From Domibacillus iocasae (lineage in GTDB: Bacteria; Bacillota; Bacilli; Bacillales; Domibacillaceae), in contig NZ_MAMP01000022.1 of assembly GCF_001750285.1 (NCBI RefSeq), positions 1-64,000 on the forward strand: DNA of 64,000 nucleotides, written 5' to 3'. Positions 1 to 9,985 of the stretch are shown piece by piece. The notes beneath the pieces are model-generated. The model was not told where the DNA came from, searched no databases, and saw only the letters and a program-made list of their open reading frames with translations. The translations under genes were made by a program, and so were the position numbers. Position 1 is the first letter of the stretch. Each line of letters opens with the position of its first letter.

Positions 1-1
1 T

Positions 2-78
2 GGCGGTGTAGCTCAGCTGGCTAGAGCGTACGGTTCATACCCGTGAGGTCGGGGGTTCGATCCCCTCCGCCGCTACCA
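2..78 (+). tRNA. tRNA-Met (CAT)
   Basis: Full cloverleaf of 77 nt with encoded CCA. The anticodon loop TTCATAC gives CAT. It is the first of a run of tRNAs in the order of the B. subtilis trnB tail (Met-Ile2-Ser-fMet-Asp-Phe-His-Gly-Ile-Asn-Ser-Glu). By that position, and because initiator features are absent, it is read as elongator Met. The window starts one base before it, so earlier array members probably lie upstream. Confidence 0.93.
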
Positions 79-146
79 TATTTTCCAATACTAAGAACAC
101 CGCATTGCGAGGCAACACATTTATAACTCACATCCTGTGAGCCCAA

Positions 147-223
147 GGACCTTTAGCTCAGTTGGTTAGAGCAGACGGCTCATAACCGTCCGGTCGCAGG
201 TTCGAGTCCTGCAAGGTCCACCA
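147..223 (+). tRNA. tRNA-Ile2 (CAT, lysidine type)
   Basis: 77-nt cloverleaf with encoded CCA; acceptor GGACCTT pairs with AAGGTCC. The anticodon is CAT, but the array position (second CAT tRNA, before Ser-TGA) matches the trnB Ile2 gene, whose C34 is converted to lysidine by TilS to read AUA. The Ile2 assignment comes from synteny and the acceptor sequence, not from a direct test. Confidence 0.8.
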
Positions 224-241
224 CTTGAATCATTTTAATTT

Positions 242-334
242 GGAGGAATACCCAAGTCCGGCTGAAGGGATCGGTCTTGAAAACCGACAGGCGGGTCAAA
301 CCGCGCAGGGGTTCGAATCCCCTTTCCTCCTCCA
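242..334 (+). tRNA. tRNA-Ser (TGA)
   Basis: 93-nt class II tRNA with a long variable arm and encoded CCA. The anticodon loop CTTGAAA gives TGA. Acceptor GGAGGAA pairs with TTCCTCC. Confidence 0.93.
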
Positions 335-351
335 TTTTCATATTTTATTAT

Positions 352-425
<74 letters not shown>

Positions 426-431
426 TCATTT

Positions 432-508
432 GGTCCGGTAGTTCAGCTGGTTAGAATGCCTGCCTGTCACGCAGGAGGTCGCGGGTTCGAGTCCCGTCCG
501 GACCGCCA
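432..508 (+). tRNA. tRNA-Asp (GTC)
   Basis: 77-nt cloverleaf with encoded CCA. The anticodon loop CTGTCAC gives GTC. Acceptor GGTCCGG pairs with CCGGACC. Confidence 0.93.
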
Positions 509-519
509 TTTTTTTATTT

Positions 520-546
520 GGCTCAGCAGCTCAGTTGGTAAAGCAA
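520..546 (+). pseudogene. 5' fragment of tRNA-Phe
   Basis: These 27 bases repeat the first 27 bases of the intact tRNA-Phe at 648 (acceptor 5' strand and the D arm), with differences at only three positions or fewer. The similarity stops abruptly before the anticodon stem. No matching 3' half is seen in the next 100 bases. It cannot fold as a tRNA and is read as a partial duplication or a remnant of an interrupted copy. Confidence 0.8.
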
Positions 547-647
547 GCGAATATTCTTCCTCGATTTTGCTTCAGCGTACCGTTTCGGACGCAGCATGAG
601 CGGGACGAAGGACAAAAGGCTTTAAGTTTATGAATATGTTTGATCTT

Positions 648-723
648 GGCTCAGTAGCTCAGTTGGTAGAGCAAAGGACTGAAAATCCTTGTGTCGGCGG
701 TTCGATTCCGTCCTGAGCCACCA
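648..723 (+). tRNA. tRNA-Phe (GAA)
   Basis: 76-nt cloverleaf with encoded CCA. The anticodon loop CTGAAAA gives GAA. Acceptor GGCTCAG pairs with CTGAGCC. A truncated copy of its 5' end lies 128 bp upstream. Confidence 0.94.
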
Positions 724-733
724 TTTGCATCAT

Positions 734-810
734 GGCGGCTATGGCGAAGTGGTTAACGCATCGGATTGTGGCTCCGACACTCGTGGGTTCGATTCCCATT
801 AGTCGCCCCA
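734..810 (+). tRNA. tRNA-His (GTG)
   Basis: 77 nt including the extra G-1 that pairs with C73, the identity element of tRNA-His, and an encoded CCA. The anticodon loop TTGTGGC gives GTG. Confidence 0.92.
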
Positions 811-828
811 TCTGATTTTAATCCGCAT

Positions 829-902
829 GCGGGTGTAGTTTAATGGTAAAACCTCAGCCTTCCAAGCTGATGTCGTGGGTTCGATTCCCATCACCCGCTC
901 CA
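829..902 (+). tRNA. tRNA-Gly (TCC)
   Basis: 74-nt cloverleaf with encoded CCA. The anticodon loop CTTCCAA gives TCC. Acceptor GCGGGTG pairs with CACCCGC. Confidence 0.93.
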
Positions 903-921
903 TACATATAAAGGGTACTAG

Positions 922-995
<74 letters not shown>

Positions 996-1008
996 TCATT
1001 ATGAATAT

Positions 1009-1083
1009 TCCGCAGTAGCTCAGTGGTAGAGCAATCGGCTGTTAACCGATCGGTCGCAAGTTCGAGTCTTGCCTGCGGAGCCA
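1009..1083 (+). tRNA. tRNA-Asn (GTT)
   Basis: 75-nt cloverleaf with encoded CCA. The anticodon loop CTGTTAA gives GTT. Acceptor TCCGCAG pairs with CTGCGGA. Confidence 0.93.
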
Positions 1084-1087
1084 ATCT

Positions 1088-1178
1088 GGGGAAGTACTCA
1101 AGAGGCTGAAGAGGCGCCCCTGCTAAGGGTGTAGGTCGGGTAACCGGCGCGAGGGTTCAAATCCCTCCTTCTCCGCCA
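1088..1178 (+). tRNA. tRNA-Ser (GCT)
   Basis: 91-nt class II tRNA with a long variable arm, discriminator G and encoded CCA. The anticodon loop CTGCTAA gives GCT. Confidence 0.93.
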
Positions 1179-1181
1179 GAT

Positions 1182-1253
1182 GGCCCCTTGGTCAAGCGGT
1201 TAAGACACCGCCCTTTCACGGCGGTAACACGGGTTCGAATCCCGTAGGGGTCA
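1182..1253 (+). tRNA. tRNA-Glu (TTC), no encoded CCA
   Basis: 72-nt cloverleaf; the anticodon loop CTTTCAC gives TTC. Acceptor GGCCCCT pairs with AGGGGTC. The discriminator A is followed by TAC, so CCA is not encoded. It is the last tRNA of the array. Confidence 0.91.
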
Positions 1254-1265
1254 TACGAAACATGA

Positions 1266-1306
1266 AACACCAGGAAGTTATTTTTAACTTCCTGGTGTTT
1301 TTTTTA
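1266..1306 (+). terminator. Terminator of the tRNA array
   Basis: A perfect 15-bp inverted repeat (1266-1280 with 1285-1299) is followed by a T run to 1306. It closes the tRNA transcript just after tRNA-Glu. The remaining bases to glgB (1307-1500) are AT-rich with no promoter I would defend; a weak TTTACA/17/TTATAG pair at 1309-1337 is possible. Confidence 0.95.
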
Positions 1307-1500
1307 TATTTACAAAATTTTAACATGCGCTTTATAGTTATTTTTAAAAAAATAAGGGAAATTAATAAATAAATGTTCGAAATAAAGAAGGAGAATGTGT
1401 ATTTTTAAAGAATACTAACAATATTAAAGTAAATAAGGCATTATCTGCATTTTCCTCTTCTCCACTTCACCAAGAATACATAAATAAAAGGGTGTGAATC

Positions 1501-3375
1501 ATGTCATCGAAAACTTTTTATCCAACCGAGTTTGATCTTCATTTATTCCATGAAGGAAATCTTTTTAAGGCGTATAAATTATTTGGGTCACATATTCAAA
1601 ATGAAAAAACGTATTTTGTTTTATGGGCTCCAAATGCAAAAAAGGTACGAGTGATTGGTGATTTTAACAATTGGAATGGCCTTGAATTCGAAATGAATCG
1701 AATATCAGCAGAAGGTGTATGGTTTTTGGAAGTTCCTCTTAATTTAGAAGATTCATTGTACAAATATGAGATTGTCGCTCAAAGCGGGAGAGTTATTCAT
1801 AAAACGGATCCTTTTGCCGTTATGACAGAGCTCCGTCCCAAAACAGCTGGTGTAGTTAAAACGCTTGATGAATATGAATGGGGGGATGAAGAATGGTTTA
1901 ATAATAGTCAGCCTTCTCATATATATGAGGAACCATTAGCTATTTATGAAATGCATTTAGGCACATGGAAGAGAAAAGGAAAAGATGAAAATGATCTTTA
2001 TACGTACCGTGAATTAGCGGATATGCTGATTCCGCACGTAAAAAGCCAAGGATTTACCCACATTGAAGTGATGCCTGTAACAGAGCACCCATTCGATCGT
2101 TCCTGGGGTTACCAAAGCACGGGTTATTTTGCAGCTACTAGACGGTATGGCGAACCAAAAGATTTTATGTATTTTGTCGATGAATGCCATCGCGCAGGAT
2201 TAGGGGTCATTATGGACTGGGTGCCTGGTCATTTTTGCAAAGATGCGCATGGGCTTCATAATTTTGACGGCAATTTCAGCTATGAATACGAAAACAGCTG
2301 GGATCGTGAAAATTATGTATGGGGAACGGCGAATTTTGATTTAAGTAAAACAGAAGTACATAGCTTTTTAATTTCGAACGCTCTTTTTTGGATGGACTAT
2401 TATCATATTGACGGTTTTCGAGTAGATGCAGTCTCGAACATTTTTTACTGGCCGAATAGGGAAGGGCTTGAAGCTAATCCACATGGTGTATCATTTTTAC
2501 AAAAATTGAACAAAGCTGTTTTTGCATTTAAGCCGGAAGCGCTTATGATCGCGGAAGATTCCAGCGATTGGCCGCAGGTAACCGCTCCTGTACATCAAGG
2601 CGGAATTGGTTTTAATTACAAATGGAACATGGGCTGGATGAACGATGTGCTTGAATACATGGAAACTCATTGGAACGAACGCCCGCATAAACATCATCTC
2701 ATGACATTTTCACTTATGTATGCCTATTCGGAAAACTACATTTTACCATTCTCACATGATGAAGTCGTTCATGGGAAAAAATCGCTTCTTGATAAAATGC
2801 CAGGAGACTATTGGCAAAAATTTGCTCAACTGCGTTTGCTGCTTATGTTTATGACAGCACATCCTGGAAAAAAACTGCTGTTTATGGGAACAGAGCTTGC
2901 TCCTTTTTCTGAGTGGAAAGACCTTGAAGAAATTGATTGGCATTTAATAGATTATGATATGCATCGCAGTTTTAATCATTACTTCAAGGAGCTTATGACT
3001 TCCTATCAAACAGAACCGGCCTTATATGAACTTGATCACAGTCCGGAAGGCTTTGAATGGATAGATGTGCATAATCAGGAACAAAGTATTTTGTCTTTTA
3101 TACGTAAAGACAAGGGGGGAAATCCACTCGTAATTGTTTGTAATTTTGGTGATTATGGGTACAGTGATTATAAAATAGGTGTCCCAAAAGAAGGACAATA
3201 TGAAGAAGTTTTAAACAGTGACAGATCCTTGTATGGTGGTTCTAATCAGATAAACAATGGCCTGATCAAAACGGTTGCAGATTCATTTCATGGGCAGCCT
3301 GCTTTTGTTGAAATAAATGTACCGCCATTTGGCGCAGTATATTTGCGCTACGTAGACGAAAAGGGGAGGAACTAA
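1501..3375 (+). CDS. glgB: 1,4-alpha-glucan branching enzyme GlgB
   Basis: GlgB transfers alpha-1,4 glucan segments to make alpha-1,6 branches in glycogen. The 624-residue protein starts with a CBM48-type domain ([19 protein letters not shown] near residues 42-60) and continues with a GH13 barrel. The GH13 catalytic set is visible: nucleophile D309 in DGFRVDAV, acid/base E352 in IAEDSS, and H419-D420 in [10 protein letters not shown]. The start ATG has an AGGGTG ribosome binding site. It is first in the glgBCDAP operon and glgC begins one base after its stop. Order and lengths match the Bacillus glycogen operon. In B. subtilis this operon is sporulation (sigma-E) controlled, but I could not see a clear sigma-E promoter here. 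Confidence 0.97.
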   Translation: MSSKTFYPTEFDLHLFHEGNLFKAYKLFGSHIQNEKTYFVLWAPNAKKVRVIGDFNNWNGLEFEMNRISAEGVWFLEVPLNLEDSLYKYEIVAQSGRVIHKTDPFAVMTELRPKTAGVVKTLDEYEWGDEEWFNNSQPSHIYEEPLAIYEMHLGTWKRKGKDENDLYTYRELADMLIPHVKSQGFTHIEVMPVTEHPFDRSWGYQSTGYFAATRRYGEPKDFMYFVDECHRAGLGVIMDWVPGHFCKDAHGLHNFDGNFSYEYENSWDRENYVWGTANFDLSKTEVHSFLISNALFWMDYYHIDGFRVDAVSNIFYWPNREGLEANPHGVSFLQKLNKAVFAFKPEALMIAEDSSDWPQVTAPVHQGGIGFNYKWNMGWMNDVLEYMETHWNERPHKHHLMTFSLMYAYSENYILPFSHDEVVHGKKSLLDKMPGDYWQKFAQLRLLLMFMTAHPGKKLLFMGTELAPFSEWKDLEEIDWHLIDYDMHRSFNHYFKELMTSYQTEPALYELDHSPEGFEWIDVHNQEQSILSFIRKDKGGNPLVIVCNFGDYGYSDYKIGVPKEGQYEEVLNSDRSLYGGSNQINNGLIKTVADSFHGQPAFVEINVPPFGAVYLRYVDEKGRN

Positions 3376-3376
3376 C

Positions 3377-4540
3377 ATGGTAAAACAAAAATGTGTAGCA
3401 ATGCTTCTAGCTGGAGGAAAAGGTAGCCGTTTAAAAGAATTGACTGAGAGCCTTGCAAAACCAGCAGTGCCATTCGGTGGAAAATACCGTATTATTGATT
3501 TCCCACTTTCCAATTGTGTAAATTCAGGAATCCATACAGTCGGTGTTTTAACACAGTATCAGCCACTTGTATTAAATTCATATATCGGAATTGGAAGTGC
3601 ATGGGACCTTGATCGTAAAAATGGCGGAGTAACTGTTTTGCCTCCTTACAGCGAATCGTCCGAAGTGAAATGGTATTCTGGGACAGCGAGCGCTATTTAT
3701 CAAAACTTAAATTATATTAAACAATTTGATCCAGAATATGTTCTTATCTTATCCGGTGACCATATTTATAAAATGAATTACGACACAATGCTTGATTATC
3801 ATATTGAAAAACAAGCGGATGTCACAATTTCTGTGATTGAAGTGCCTTGGGATGAAGCGAGCCGCTTCGGGATCATGAATACAGATGACGAATACAATGT
3901 AACACGCTTTGACGAGAAGCCTAAAAAACCGGAAAGCAACTTGGCTTCTATGGGGATATATATTTTTAAATGGCCTGTTCTTCGCAAATATTTAGAAATG
4001 GATGAAAGCAATCCAGATTCATCAAACGATTTCGGAAAAGATGTCATTCCGGCAATGCTTGCTGATGAATTAAAATTAATTGCTTATCCATTTAAAGGGT
4101 ACTGGAAAGACGTTGGAACAGTAAAAAGCTTATGGGAAGCAAACATGGATTTGCTCGATGACGAGCAGGATTTAAATCTATTTGAACATTCGTGGCGCAT
4201 TTATTCAGTTAATCCGAACCAGCCGCCTCAAATTATTGGCACAAAAGCAAAAGTAAAGCATTCGCTTGTCAATGAAGGATGTATAATTGATGGGGCAATC
4301 GAGCAGTCCGTTATGTTCCAGGGTGTAGAAGTAGAAGAAGATGCTGTTATTAAAGAATGTGTAGTTATGCCGAATGCCCGTATTGGCCGCGGTTCATTTA
4401 TTGAACGGGCGATCGTCATGAATGGCTTGGAAATACCGGAAAACACCATTATTCGAAACGACGCTGACGATATTTTGCTCATCACAGAAGCTTTTTTAGC
4501 AGAGCATGCGGAACAACAGACGAGAGTGGAGGAAGCCTAA
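3377..4540 (+). CDS. glgC: Glucose-1-phosphate adenylyltransferase, catalytic subunit GlgC
   Basis: Makes ADP-glucose from ATP and glucose-1-phosphate, the donor for glycogen synthase. 387 residues. The nucleotidyltransferase signature is intact at the N-terminus (AGGKGSRL near residues 12-19, then [15 protein letters not shown]), as is the sugar-phosphate region GDHIYKMNY. The C-terminal third is a left-handed beta-helix with hexapeptide repeats ([20 protein letters not shown]). The start is preceded by a GGGAGG site inside the end of glgB. Its stop overlaps the glgD start by one base, so the pair is translationally coupled. It is the active partner of the degenerate GlgD. Confidence 0.97.
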   Translation: MVKQKCVAMLLAGGKGSRLKELTESLAKPAVPFGGKYRIIDFPLSNCVNSGIHTVGVLTQYQPLVLNSYIGIGSAWDLDRKNGGVTVLPPYSESSEVKWYSGTASAIYQNLNYIKQFDPEYVLILSGDHIYKMNYDTMLDYHIEKQADVTISVIEVPWDEASRFGIMNTDDEYNVTRFDEKPKKPESNLASMGIYIFKWPVLRKYLEMDESNPDSSNDFGKDVIPAMLADELKLIAYPFKGYWKDVGTVKSLWEANMDLLDDEQDLNLFEHSWRIYSVNPNQPPQIIGTKAKVKHSLVNEGCIIDGAIEQSVMFQGVEVEEDAVIKECVVMPNARIGRGSFIERAIVMNGLEIPENTIIRNDADDILLITEAFLAEHAEQQTRVEEA

Positions 4541-5550
4541 TGAAAAAATCAATGCTTGGTGTCATTGATGCAATACTGCTGCCGGAAGAGATGGGTGAGC
4601 TTGCAGCTCATCGTTCTCCTGCAGCGATCCCTTTTGCGGGAAGGTATCGGCTTGTTGATTTTGTTTTATCCAATATGGTCAATTCGGGCATCCAAAGTGT
4701 AGCGATTTTCCCAAGATCTCCATACCGCTCATTAATGGATCATTTAGGTTCCGGGAAAGACTGGGATTTAAACCGCAAGCGTGATGGGCTTTTTTTCTTC
4801 CCAGCTCCTGCAAAAGAAGGCCAGTTCAGCCGAATGGCAGAACATCTTGATTATTTTAACCGCAGTGATCAAAAATATGTTATTTTGTCTAACAGTACAA
4901 CAGTGGCAAACATGGATTTTGCGCCTGTGCTGGATCGGTTTATTCAGCACAAAAGTGATATTTTAGAAGTTATACACAAAGGTGAATCTGCCCATATTTA
5001 TCTTTTATCACTTCCGCTTTTACTTGAGTTAATCAAAAACCGCCATGAAACGGGCTACAAATCCATGCAGGATGTTGTCGAAGATGCCGGTTCTTCCTTA
5101 ACAATAAGCGAGTATGAATTTGAAGGCTTTTTAAAACGGATTAAATCGATTGACGACTATTATCAAACGAGCATGCAATTGCTTGAAAAAGAAAAATGGA
5201 GCGAATTGTTTAATGAGTTTCAGCCAATTTATACAAAAGTGAAAGATGAACCGCCAACAAATTACCTAGCGGGTTCTTATGTAACAAATGCAATGATTGC
5301 GAATGGGTGCGTTATTGAAGGTGAAGTCAACCATAGCATCATATTCCGCGGGGTAAAGATTGGGAAAAAATCCACAGTAAAAAATAGCATTATTATGCAA
5401 AAAAGTAAAATTGGCCAAAATTGTATTTTAGAACATGTGATTATCGATAAAGATGTTTCTGTAGAAGATGGTGCGGTTCTGCGCGGGACACCTGACGAAC
5501 CGCTCGTCATTAAAAAAGGATCGGTTGAAAGTGCGGTGGCAAGTTCGTGA
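4540..5550 (+). CDS. glgD: GlgD, non-catalytic partner subunit of ADP-glucose pyrophosphorylase
   Basis: 336 residues, clearly paralogous to GlgC but shorter. The N-terminal phosphate-binding motif AGGKGSRL of GlgC is replaced by [10 protein letters not shown], while the following [14 protein letters not shown] segment and the C-terminal hexapeptide helix ([17 protein letters not shown]) are kept. In Bacilli such GlgD proteins pair with GlgC and modulate it and are thought to have little activity alone. The start overlaps the glgC stop by one base with GGAGG upstream. It ends in a GTGA overlap with glgA. Confidence 0.94.
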   Translation: MKKSMLGVIDAILLPEEMGELAAHRSPAAIPFAGRYRLVDFVLSNMVNSGIQSVAIFPRSPYRSLMDHLGSGKDWDLNRKRDGLFFFPAPAKEGQFSRMAEHLDYFNRSDQKYVILSNSTTVANMDFAPVLDRFIQHKSDILEVIHKGESAHIYLLSLPLLLELIKNRHETGYKSMQDVVEDAGSSLTISEYEFEGFLKRIKSIDDYYQTSMQLLEKEKWSELFNEFQPIYTKVKDEPPTNYLAGSYVTNAMIANGCVIEGEVNHSIIFRGVKIGKKSTVKNSIIMQKSKIGQNCILEHVIIDKDVSVEDGAVLRGTPDEPLVIKKGSVESAVASS

Positions 5551-6998
5551 AGGTTCTATTTGCGGTGTCAGAGTGTGTTCCGTTTGTTAAATCAGGGGGG
5601 CTTGCCGATGTGGCAGGCGCCCTTCCAAAAGAATTAGCTAAAATGGGCGTAGATGTGCGGGTCATTATGCCGAAATACAGTCTTATTTCTGAAAAATATG
5701 AAAAAGAAATGAAGCAAGTGGCGGTTTTTACAGTACCTGTAGGATGGCGCAATCAGTATTGTGCTGTTTTTGAGTTTAAGCAGGATGGCATTACTTATTA
5801 TTTTGTCGACAACCTTTACTATTTTAGAAGAGATAGTTTATATGGTCATTATGATGATGGAGAACGTTTTTCTTATTTTACAAGAGCGGTTCTCGATTCA
5901 TTGTCTCATCTCGACTTTTTCCCGGATATTCTGCACTGCCACGATTGGCATACCGCGATGATGCCGTTTATGCTCAAAGTTGAGCATCAGCATCGTCCGG
6001 GATATGAAAAAATCCGCTCGGTTTTTACTATTCATAATTTAATGTTCCAGGGCATCTTCCCGCCTCAGGCTGTGACAGATTTATTAAACTTGCATAGCCA
6101 GCACTATCAGACAGGACACCTTGAATTTAATGGGAATACAAATTTCATGAAAGGAGCACTTGTGGCTGCTGATGAAATTACAACGGTCAGTCCTACATAC
6201 CGGAATGAAATTTTAAATCCCTATTTCGGTGAGCAGCTTGAAGGGGTACTTCAAGAACGCCAGGGCGATTTAACTGGTATATTAAACGGAATCGATTATT
6301 CAATTTATAGCCCGGAAACGAATGAAGCCGTTAAACCGTATAGCGTGAATAATATGGCTGGAAAAGCGGAAAACAAGCTTCTTCTTCAGGAATTTTTTCA
6401 TTTGCCAGTACGTAAAGATGTTCCGGTTATCGGCTTGATTTCTCGTTTGACAAAGCAAAAAGGGCTTGATCTCGTTCGCCATGTGTTCCATGAAATGATC
6501 CATGAAGATGTTCAATTTATCCTGCTTGGCAGCGGGGAACCCGAGTTTGAGCATTTCTTCCGCGAGATGGAGTGGGTGTATCCGGATAAAGTTCGCTCAT
6601 ATATTGGGTTTAACGAACATCTGGCGCATCAAATTTATGCAGGCTCTGATTTGTTTTTAATGCCTTCACAATTTGAGCCGTGCGGTCTTGGGCAATTAAT
6701 TGCGATGAAATATGGTTCACTTCCACTTGTTCGGGAAACAGGCGGCTTAAATGATACGGTCCATTCGTACAATGAAGAAACAGGAGTGGGCAATGGTTTT
6801 TCATTTAGCAATTTCAATGCGCATGACATGCTGAATACATATCAGCGCGCTTTGAATTTTTATCAGAACGAGCCTGCCACCTGGGCGAAAATTGTCGAGA
6901 GTGCAATGAAAGCAGACTACAGCTGGTCGCAATCTGCCAAAGCGTATATGAAACTATATGAGGATGTATCCAACAGGAGGGAAAGTCATGTTTTCTGA
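5547..6998 (+). CDS. glgA: Glycogen synthase GlgA (GT5, ADP-glucose)
   Basis: Elongates glycogen with ADP-glucose. 483 residues with the GT5 N-terminal [10 protein letters not shown] motif at about 15-24 (ADP-glucose contact), HCHDWHT near 131-137, and the C-terminal EPCGLGQL segment holding the conserved Glu. The start is GTG in a GTGA overlap with the glgD stop and has only a weak upstream site, so translation is probably coupled. Its last 11 bases overlap the glgP start. Confidence 0.97.
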   Translation: MKVLFAVSECVPFVKSGGLADVAGALPKELAKMGVDVRVIMPKYSLISEKYEKEMKQVAVFTVPVGWRNQYCAVFEFKQDGITYYFVDNLYYFRRDSLYGHYDDGERFSYFTRAVLDSLSHLDFFPDILHCHDWHTAMMPFMLKVEHQHRPGYEKIRSVFTIHNLMFQGIFPPQAVTDLLNLHSQHYQTGHLEFNGNTNFMKGALVAADEITTVSPTYRNEILNPYFGEQLEGVLQERQGDLTGILNGIDYSIYSPETNEAVKPYSVNNMAGKAENKLLLQEFFHLPVRKDVPVIGLISRLTKQKGLDLVRHVFHEMIHEDVQFILLGSGEPEFEHFFREMEWVYPDKVRSYIGFNEHLAHQIYAGSDLFLMPSQFEPCGLGQLIAMKYGSLPLVRETGGLNDTVHSYNEETGVGNGFSFSNFNAHDMLNTYQRALNFYQNEPATWAKIVESAMKADYSWSQSAKAYMKLYEDVSNRRESHVF

Positions 6999-9369
6999 TA
7001 AAAAAGCGTTTCAGGAGTCGTTTAAAAAGCGGCTGGAGCAATCATATAGTATCAGCTTTCAAGACTCGACACGCGCTCAGCAGTTTGTCACGCTCAGCAA
7101 CATGGTTCGAGAACATATTAGCAGCGAATGGATTGAGACAAACGAGCGTTATCGAAAAGGGAATAAGCAAGTATATTATTTATCGATTGAATTTTTGCTT
7201 GGCCGCCTGCTCGGACAAAATTTAATCAACCTTGGTTTGTATGAAACACTTGAAACATGGCTGGCTGACTTAAACATTCCACTTGACGAACTGGAGGAAA
7301 TTGAGCCGGATGCCGCGCTGGGAAATGGCGGTCTCGGCCGCCTTGCTGCTTGTTTTCTGGATTCACTTGCTTCGTTAAATTTGCCTGGACATGGTTGCGG
7401 CATTCGTTATAAGCATGGTTTATTTGAGCAAAAAATGGTTGATGGCTTCCAAATGGAACTTCCGGAAAATTGGCTTCGTTATGGATATGTGTGGGAAGTG
7501 CGAAAATCCGATTTGTCAGTAGATGTTCCGTTTTGGGGCAGCGTGGATGTTATTGAGCGTAAAGAAGGAACGAAATTTCGCCACGTAGATGCAGAATACG
7601 TGCGGGCTGTTCCACACGATATGCCGGTGGTGGGTTACGGCGGTGAAACAATCAACACATTACGTCTATGGAGTGCGGAAATGTCAACGATGACACCGAT
7701 GCATGACGTGCTTAAATATAAACGGGAAACGGAAGCTATTTCTGAATTTTTGTACCCGGATGATTCAAATGACGAAGGGAAAATTTTGCGCTTAAAACAG
7801 CAATATTTTCTCGTTTCTGCTAGTATCCGCTCGATTTTGCGCCGATTTTTAAGCAATGGCGGCGAGCTGAAAGAGCTCCATAAACATGTAGCGATTCATA
7901 TTAACGATACACATCCGGTCTTGGCTATTCCGGAATTAATGCGTCTTTTGCTGGATGAATATCAGCTTTCATGGGACGAAGCATGGCACATTACGGAAAG
8001 AACCTTTGCTTATACAAACCATACGACGCTTTCGGAAGCACTTGAACGCTGGCCGATTCGCATTTTCAAGCCGCTTCTGCCGCGCATTTTTATGATTGTA
8101 GAAGAAATCAATGAACGATTTTGTAAACGTTTATGGGAAGAGTATCCGGGAGAATGGGGACGGATCGAGAAGATGGCGATCGTTGCTAATGGTGAGGTTC
8201 GTATGGCTCACCTGGCGATTGCCGGCAGTCACAGCATCAATGGTGTAGCTTGGCTTCATACTGAAATTTTAAAGAACCGTGAAATGAATGACTTCTATCA
8301 GTTCCAGCCGGAAAAATTCAATAATAAAACGAATGGGATTACCCATCGCCGCTGGCTGCTGAAAGCAAATCCAGAATTGACGTCTCTTTTAACTGAAACA
8401 ATTGGAGATGGATTCCAAAAAGATGCAGCTGAGCTCTCTAAGCTTGCGCCGTATGCGGATGATTCTGCGTTTCTTCAAAAGCTGTGGGATGTAAAAACGA
8501 AGCGGAAAGAAATTTTGGCCAAGCGTATTTTTGAACAAAACGGCGTTAAAGTTGATCCATCATCTATTTTTGATGTACAGGTGAAACGGCTTCATGCGTA
8601 CAAGCGGCAGCTGTTAAATGTTCTTCATATTTTGGCTCTTTATAATAAAGTAAAAGCCGATTCTTCTTATCAAATGGCGCCACGCACGTTTATCTTTGGT
8701 GCTAAAGCATCGCCTGGCTACTTTTATGCCAAGCGGATTATTAAACTGATTCATTCTGTAGCCGATCTTGTAAACAACGATCCGGCGACAAAAGGGCTGA
8801 TTACGGTTGTCTTTATGGAAAATTACCGTGTTTCACTTGCGGAAGATATTATTCCAGCGGCCGATATAAGTGAACAAATCTCCACAGCGAGTAAGGAAGC
8901 ATCAGGTACCGGCAATATGAAATTTATGATGAATGGTGCGATTACCATGGGAACGCTGGATGGAGCAAACGTGGAAATTTTAGAACAGACCGGCCCTGAT
9001 AATATTTTCATTTTTGGCCTGAAAGCGGAAGAAGTGATGTCGTATGATAAAGAAGGCGGCTATCGTTCTATGGATTATTATCATCACGATCCGCTCATTC
9101 GCCGCACGCTTGATCAGCTCGTAGATGGCACACTTGATGATAAAGGATTGTTCGGGGTTATTTACGACTCTCTTTTAGGGGAAAATGATCAATATTTTGT
9201 CTTGAAAGATTTTGAATCATACCGAAAAACACAGGAAGAGGCCGGGCGTATTTATGCAGAGGATCAGGCACGCTGGCGCAAAATGATGGTGAACAATATT
9301 AGTGGCTCGGGCATATTTTCCAGTGACCGGACGATTAAAGAGTATGCGAAAGAAATTTGGAATATTTAA
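6988..9369 (+). CDS. glgP: Glycogen phosphorylase GlgP
   Basis: Releases glucose-1-phosphate from glycogen ends. I chose the ATG at 6988 (793 residues) because AGGAGG lies 7-8 bases upstream, although the frame is open 30 bases earlier. The N-terminal [20 protein letters not shown] and [15 protein letters not shown] are family signatures. The PLP lysine lies in [14 protein letters not shown] near residue 640. The start overlaps the end of glgA, and glgP is the last gene of the operon. Having synthesis and breakdown genes in one transcript is normal for Bacillus. Confidence 0.96.
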   Translation: MFSDKKAFQESFKKRLEQSYSISFQDSTRAQQFVTLSNMVREHISSEWIETNERYRKGNKQVYYLSIEFLLGRLLGQNLINLGLYETLETWLADLNIPLDELEEIEPDAALGNGGLGRLAACFLDSLASLNLPGHGCGIRYKHGLFEQKMVDGFQMELPENWLRYGYVWEVRKSDLSVDVPFWGSVDVIERKEGTKFRHVDAEYVRAVPHDMPVVGYGGETINTLRLWSAEMSTMTPMHDVLKYKRETEAISEFLYPDDSNDEGKILRLKQQYFLVSASIRSILRRFLSNGGELKELHKHVAIHINDTHPVLAIPELMRLLLDEYQLSWDEAWHITERTFAYTNHTTLSEALERWPIRIFKPLLPRIFMIVEEINERFCKRLWEEYPGEWGRIEKMAIVANGEVRMAHLAIAGSHSINGVAWLHTEILKNREMNDFYQFQPEKFNNKTNGITHRRWLLKANPELTSLLTETIGDGFQKDAAELSKLAPYADDSAFLQKLWDVKTKRKEILAKRIFEQNGVKVDPSSIFDVQVKRLHAYKRQLLNVLHILALYNKVKADSSYQMAPRTFIFGAKASPGYFYAKRIIKLIHSVADLVNNDPATKGLITVVFMENYRVSLAEDIIPAADISEQISTASKEASGTGNMKFMMNGAITMGTLDGANVEILEQTGPDNIFIFGLKAEEVMSYDKEGGYRSMDYYHHDPLIRRTLDQLVDGTLDDKGLFGVIYDSLLGENDQYFVLKDFESYRKTQEEAGRIYAEDQARWRKMMVNNISGSGIFSSDRTIKEYAKEIWNI

Positions 9370-9372
9370 GAA

Positions 9373-9403
9373 AAAATCCAGCGGCGTTACGTCGCTGGAT
9401 TTT
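9373..9403. terminator. Bidirectional terminator glgP / yteA
   Basis: An 11-bp perfect stem (9373-9383 with 9393-9403) has T-rich flanks on both strands. It lies 3 bases after the glgP stop, and the yteA stop codon (9387-9389, minus strand) sits inside its loop. Confidence 0.85.
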
Positions 9404-9908
9404 CATTGTCTTCCTCTTTTTTATACAATTCATTATAATTTTCATTGTCTTCACTGAAGTCTGATGGCGTTTCAGATGTCCCATCGTTCGCTGCGTCACT
9501 AAAGCTGTCAATGCCGTCATCCGGGTGAGGAATACGGTCTTCCGGCACGCGGTCAGTCTCTAGAGTCTGGTTAGGCGAGTTCTCTACTGAATAAAGAGTG
9601 GTTGGAACAGCTTGCAGACGCTCAAATGGAATTTCTTCGCCGCTTTTTTGGCAAATGCCATATGTGCCTTCTTTCATTGCCGCAAGAGCAGCATCAATTT
9701 TTTCAAGCTCTGCGTGACTATGTTCATCAAGCGCCATATCCCGCTCGCGCTCATACAACTGGGTGCCTGTATCAGCCGGATGATTGGCATATGAAGACAG
9801 TTCGCCTTCATCCTGGTTTTCTTCATCCTGTTCAATCTGATTGGTCAGCTGTTGTTTTTGTTGGAGCAGTTCCTGCTTTAATTCACTCAATTGATCTTTC
9901 GTCAGCAT
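9387..9908 (-). CDS. yteA: YteA, DksA/TraR-family zinc-finger-like protein
   Basis: A small acidic protein of 173 residues from the internal ATG (MLTKDQLSELKQEL), which fits the B. subtilis YteA start and has AAAGGATGAG about 10 bases upstream. The ATG 12 bases earlier has its Shine-Dalgarno sequence touching the start codon. The N-terminal half is a charged helical hairpin (to about residue 70) containing ELSSYANHPADTGTQLYERE. It is followed by YGICQKSGEEIPFERL, which corresponds to the DksA zinc finger but keeps only one of the cysteines, as in other YteA proteins. The tail is Glu/Asp/Asn rich. YteA is linked to sporulation and stress in Bacillus; its exact role is not clear from the sequence. 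Confidence 0.9.
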   Translation of the reverse strand: MLTKDQLSELKQELLQQKQQLTNQIEQDEENQDEGELSSYANHPADTGTQLYERERDMALDEHSHAELEKIDAALAAMKEGTYGICQKSGEEIPFERLQAVPTTLYSVENSPNQTLETDRVPEDRIPHPDDGIDSFSDAANDGTSETPSDFSEDNENYNELYKKEEDNENPAT

Positions 9909-9956
9909 AAGTCTTCTCATCCTTTCATTTATATCTCTCTATAACCGTTTTGTCAT

Positions 9957-9985
9957 AGAAAAAAACCCGATTGTCAGATCGGGTT
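9957..9985 (-). terminator. Terminator of menA
   Basis: An 8-bp stem AACCCGAT/ATCGGGTT (9964-9971 with 9978-9985) is followed on the minus strand by a seven-T run (9957-9963). The menA stop lies in its first arm. Confidence 0.88.

Noticed and set aside
1309-1337. TTTACA-17-TTATAG promoter for glgB
   Set aside because: The -10 box is poor; no sigma-E-like pair could be found with confidence either.
6958-6987. Upstream start for glgP at 6958
   Set aside because: The ATG at 6988 has AGGAGG at the right distance; the extra ten codons lie within the glgA coding end with no site.
9920-9955. Promoter ATGACA-17-TATAAA for yteA on the minus strand
   Set aside because: The predicted start point would fall about at the yteA ribosome site, leaving no proper leader, so it was not listed.
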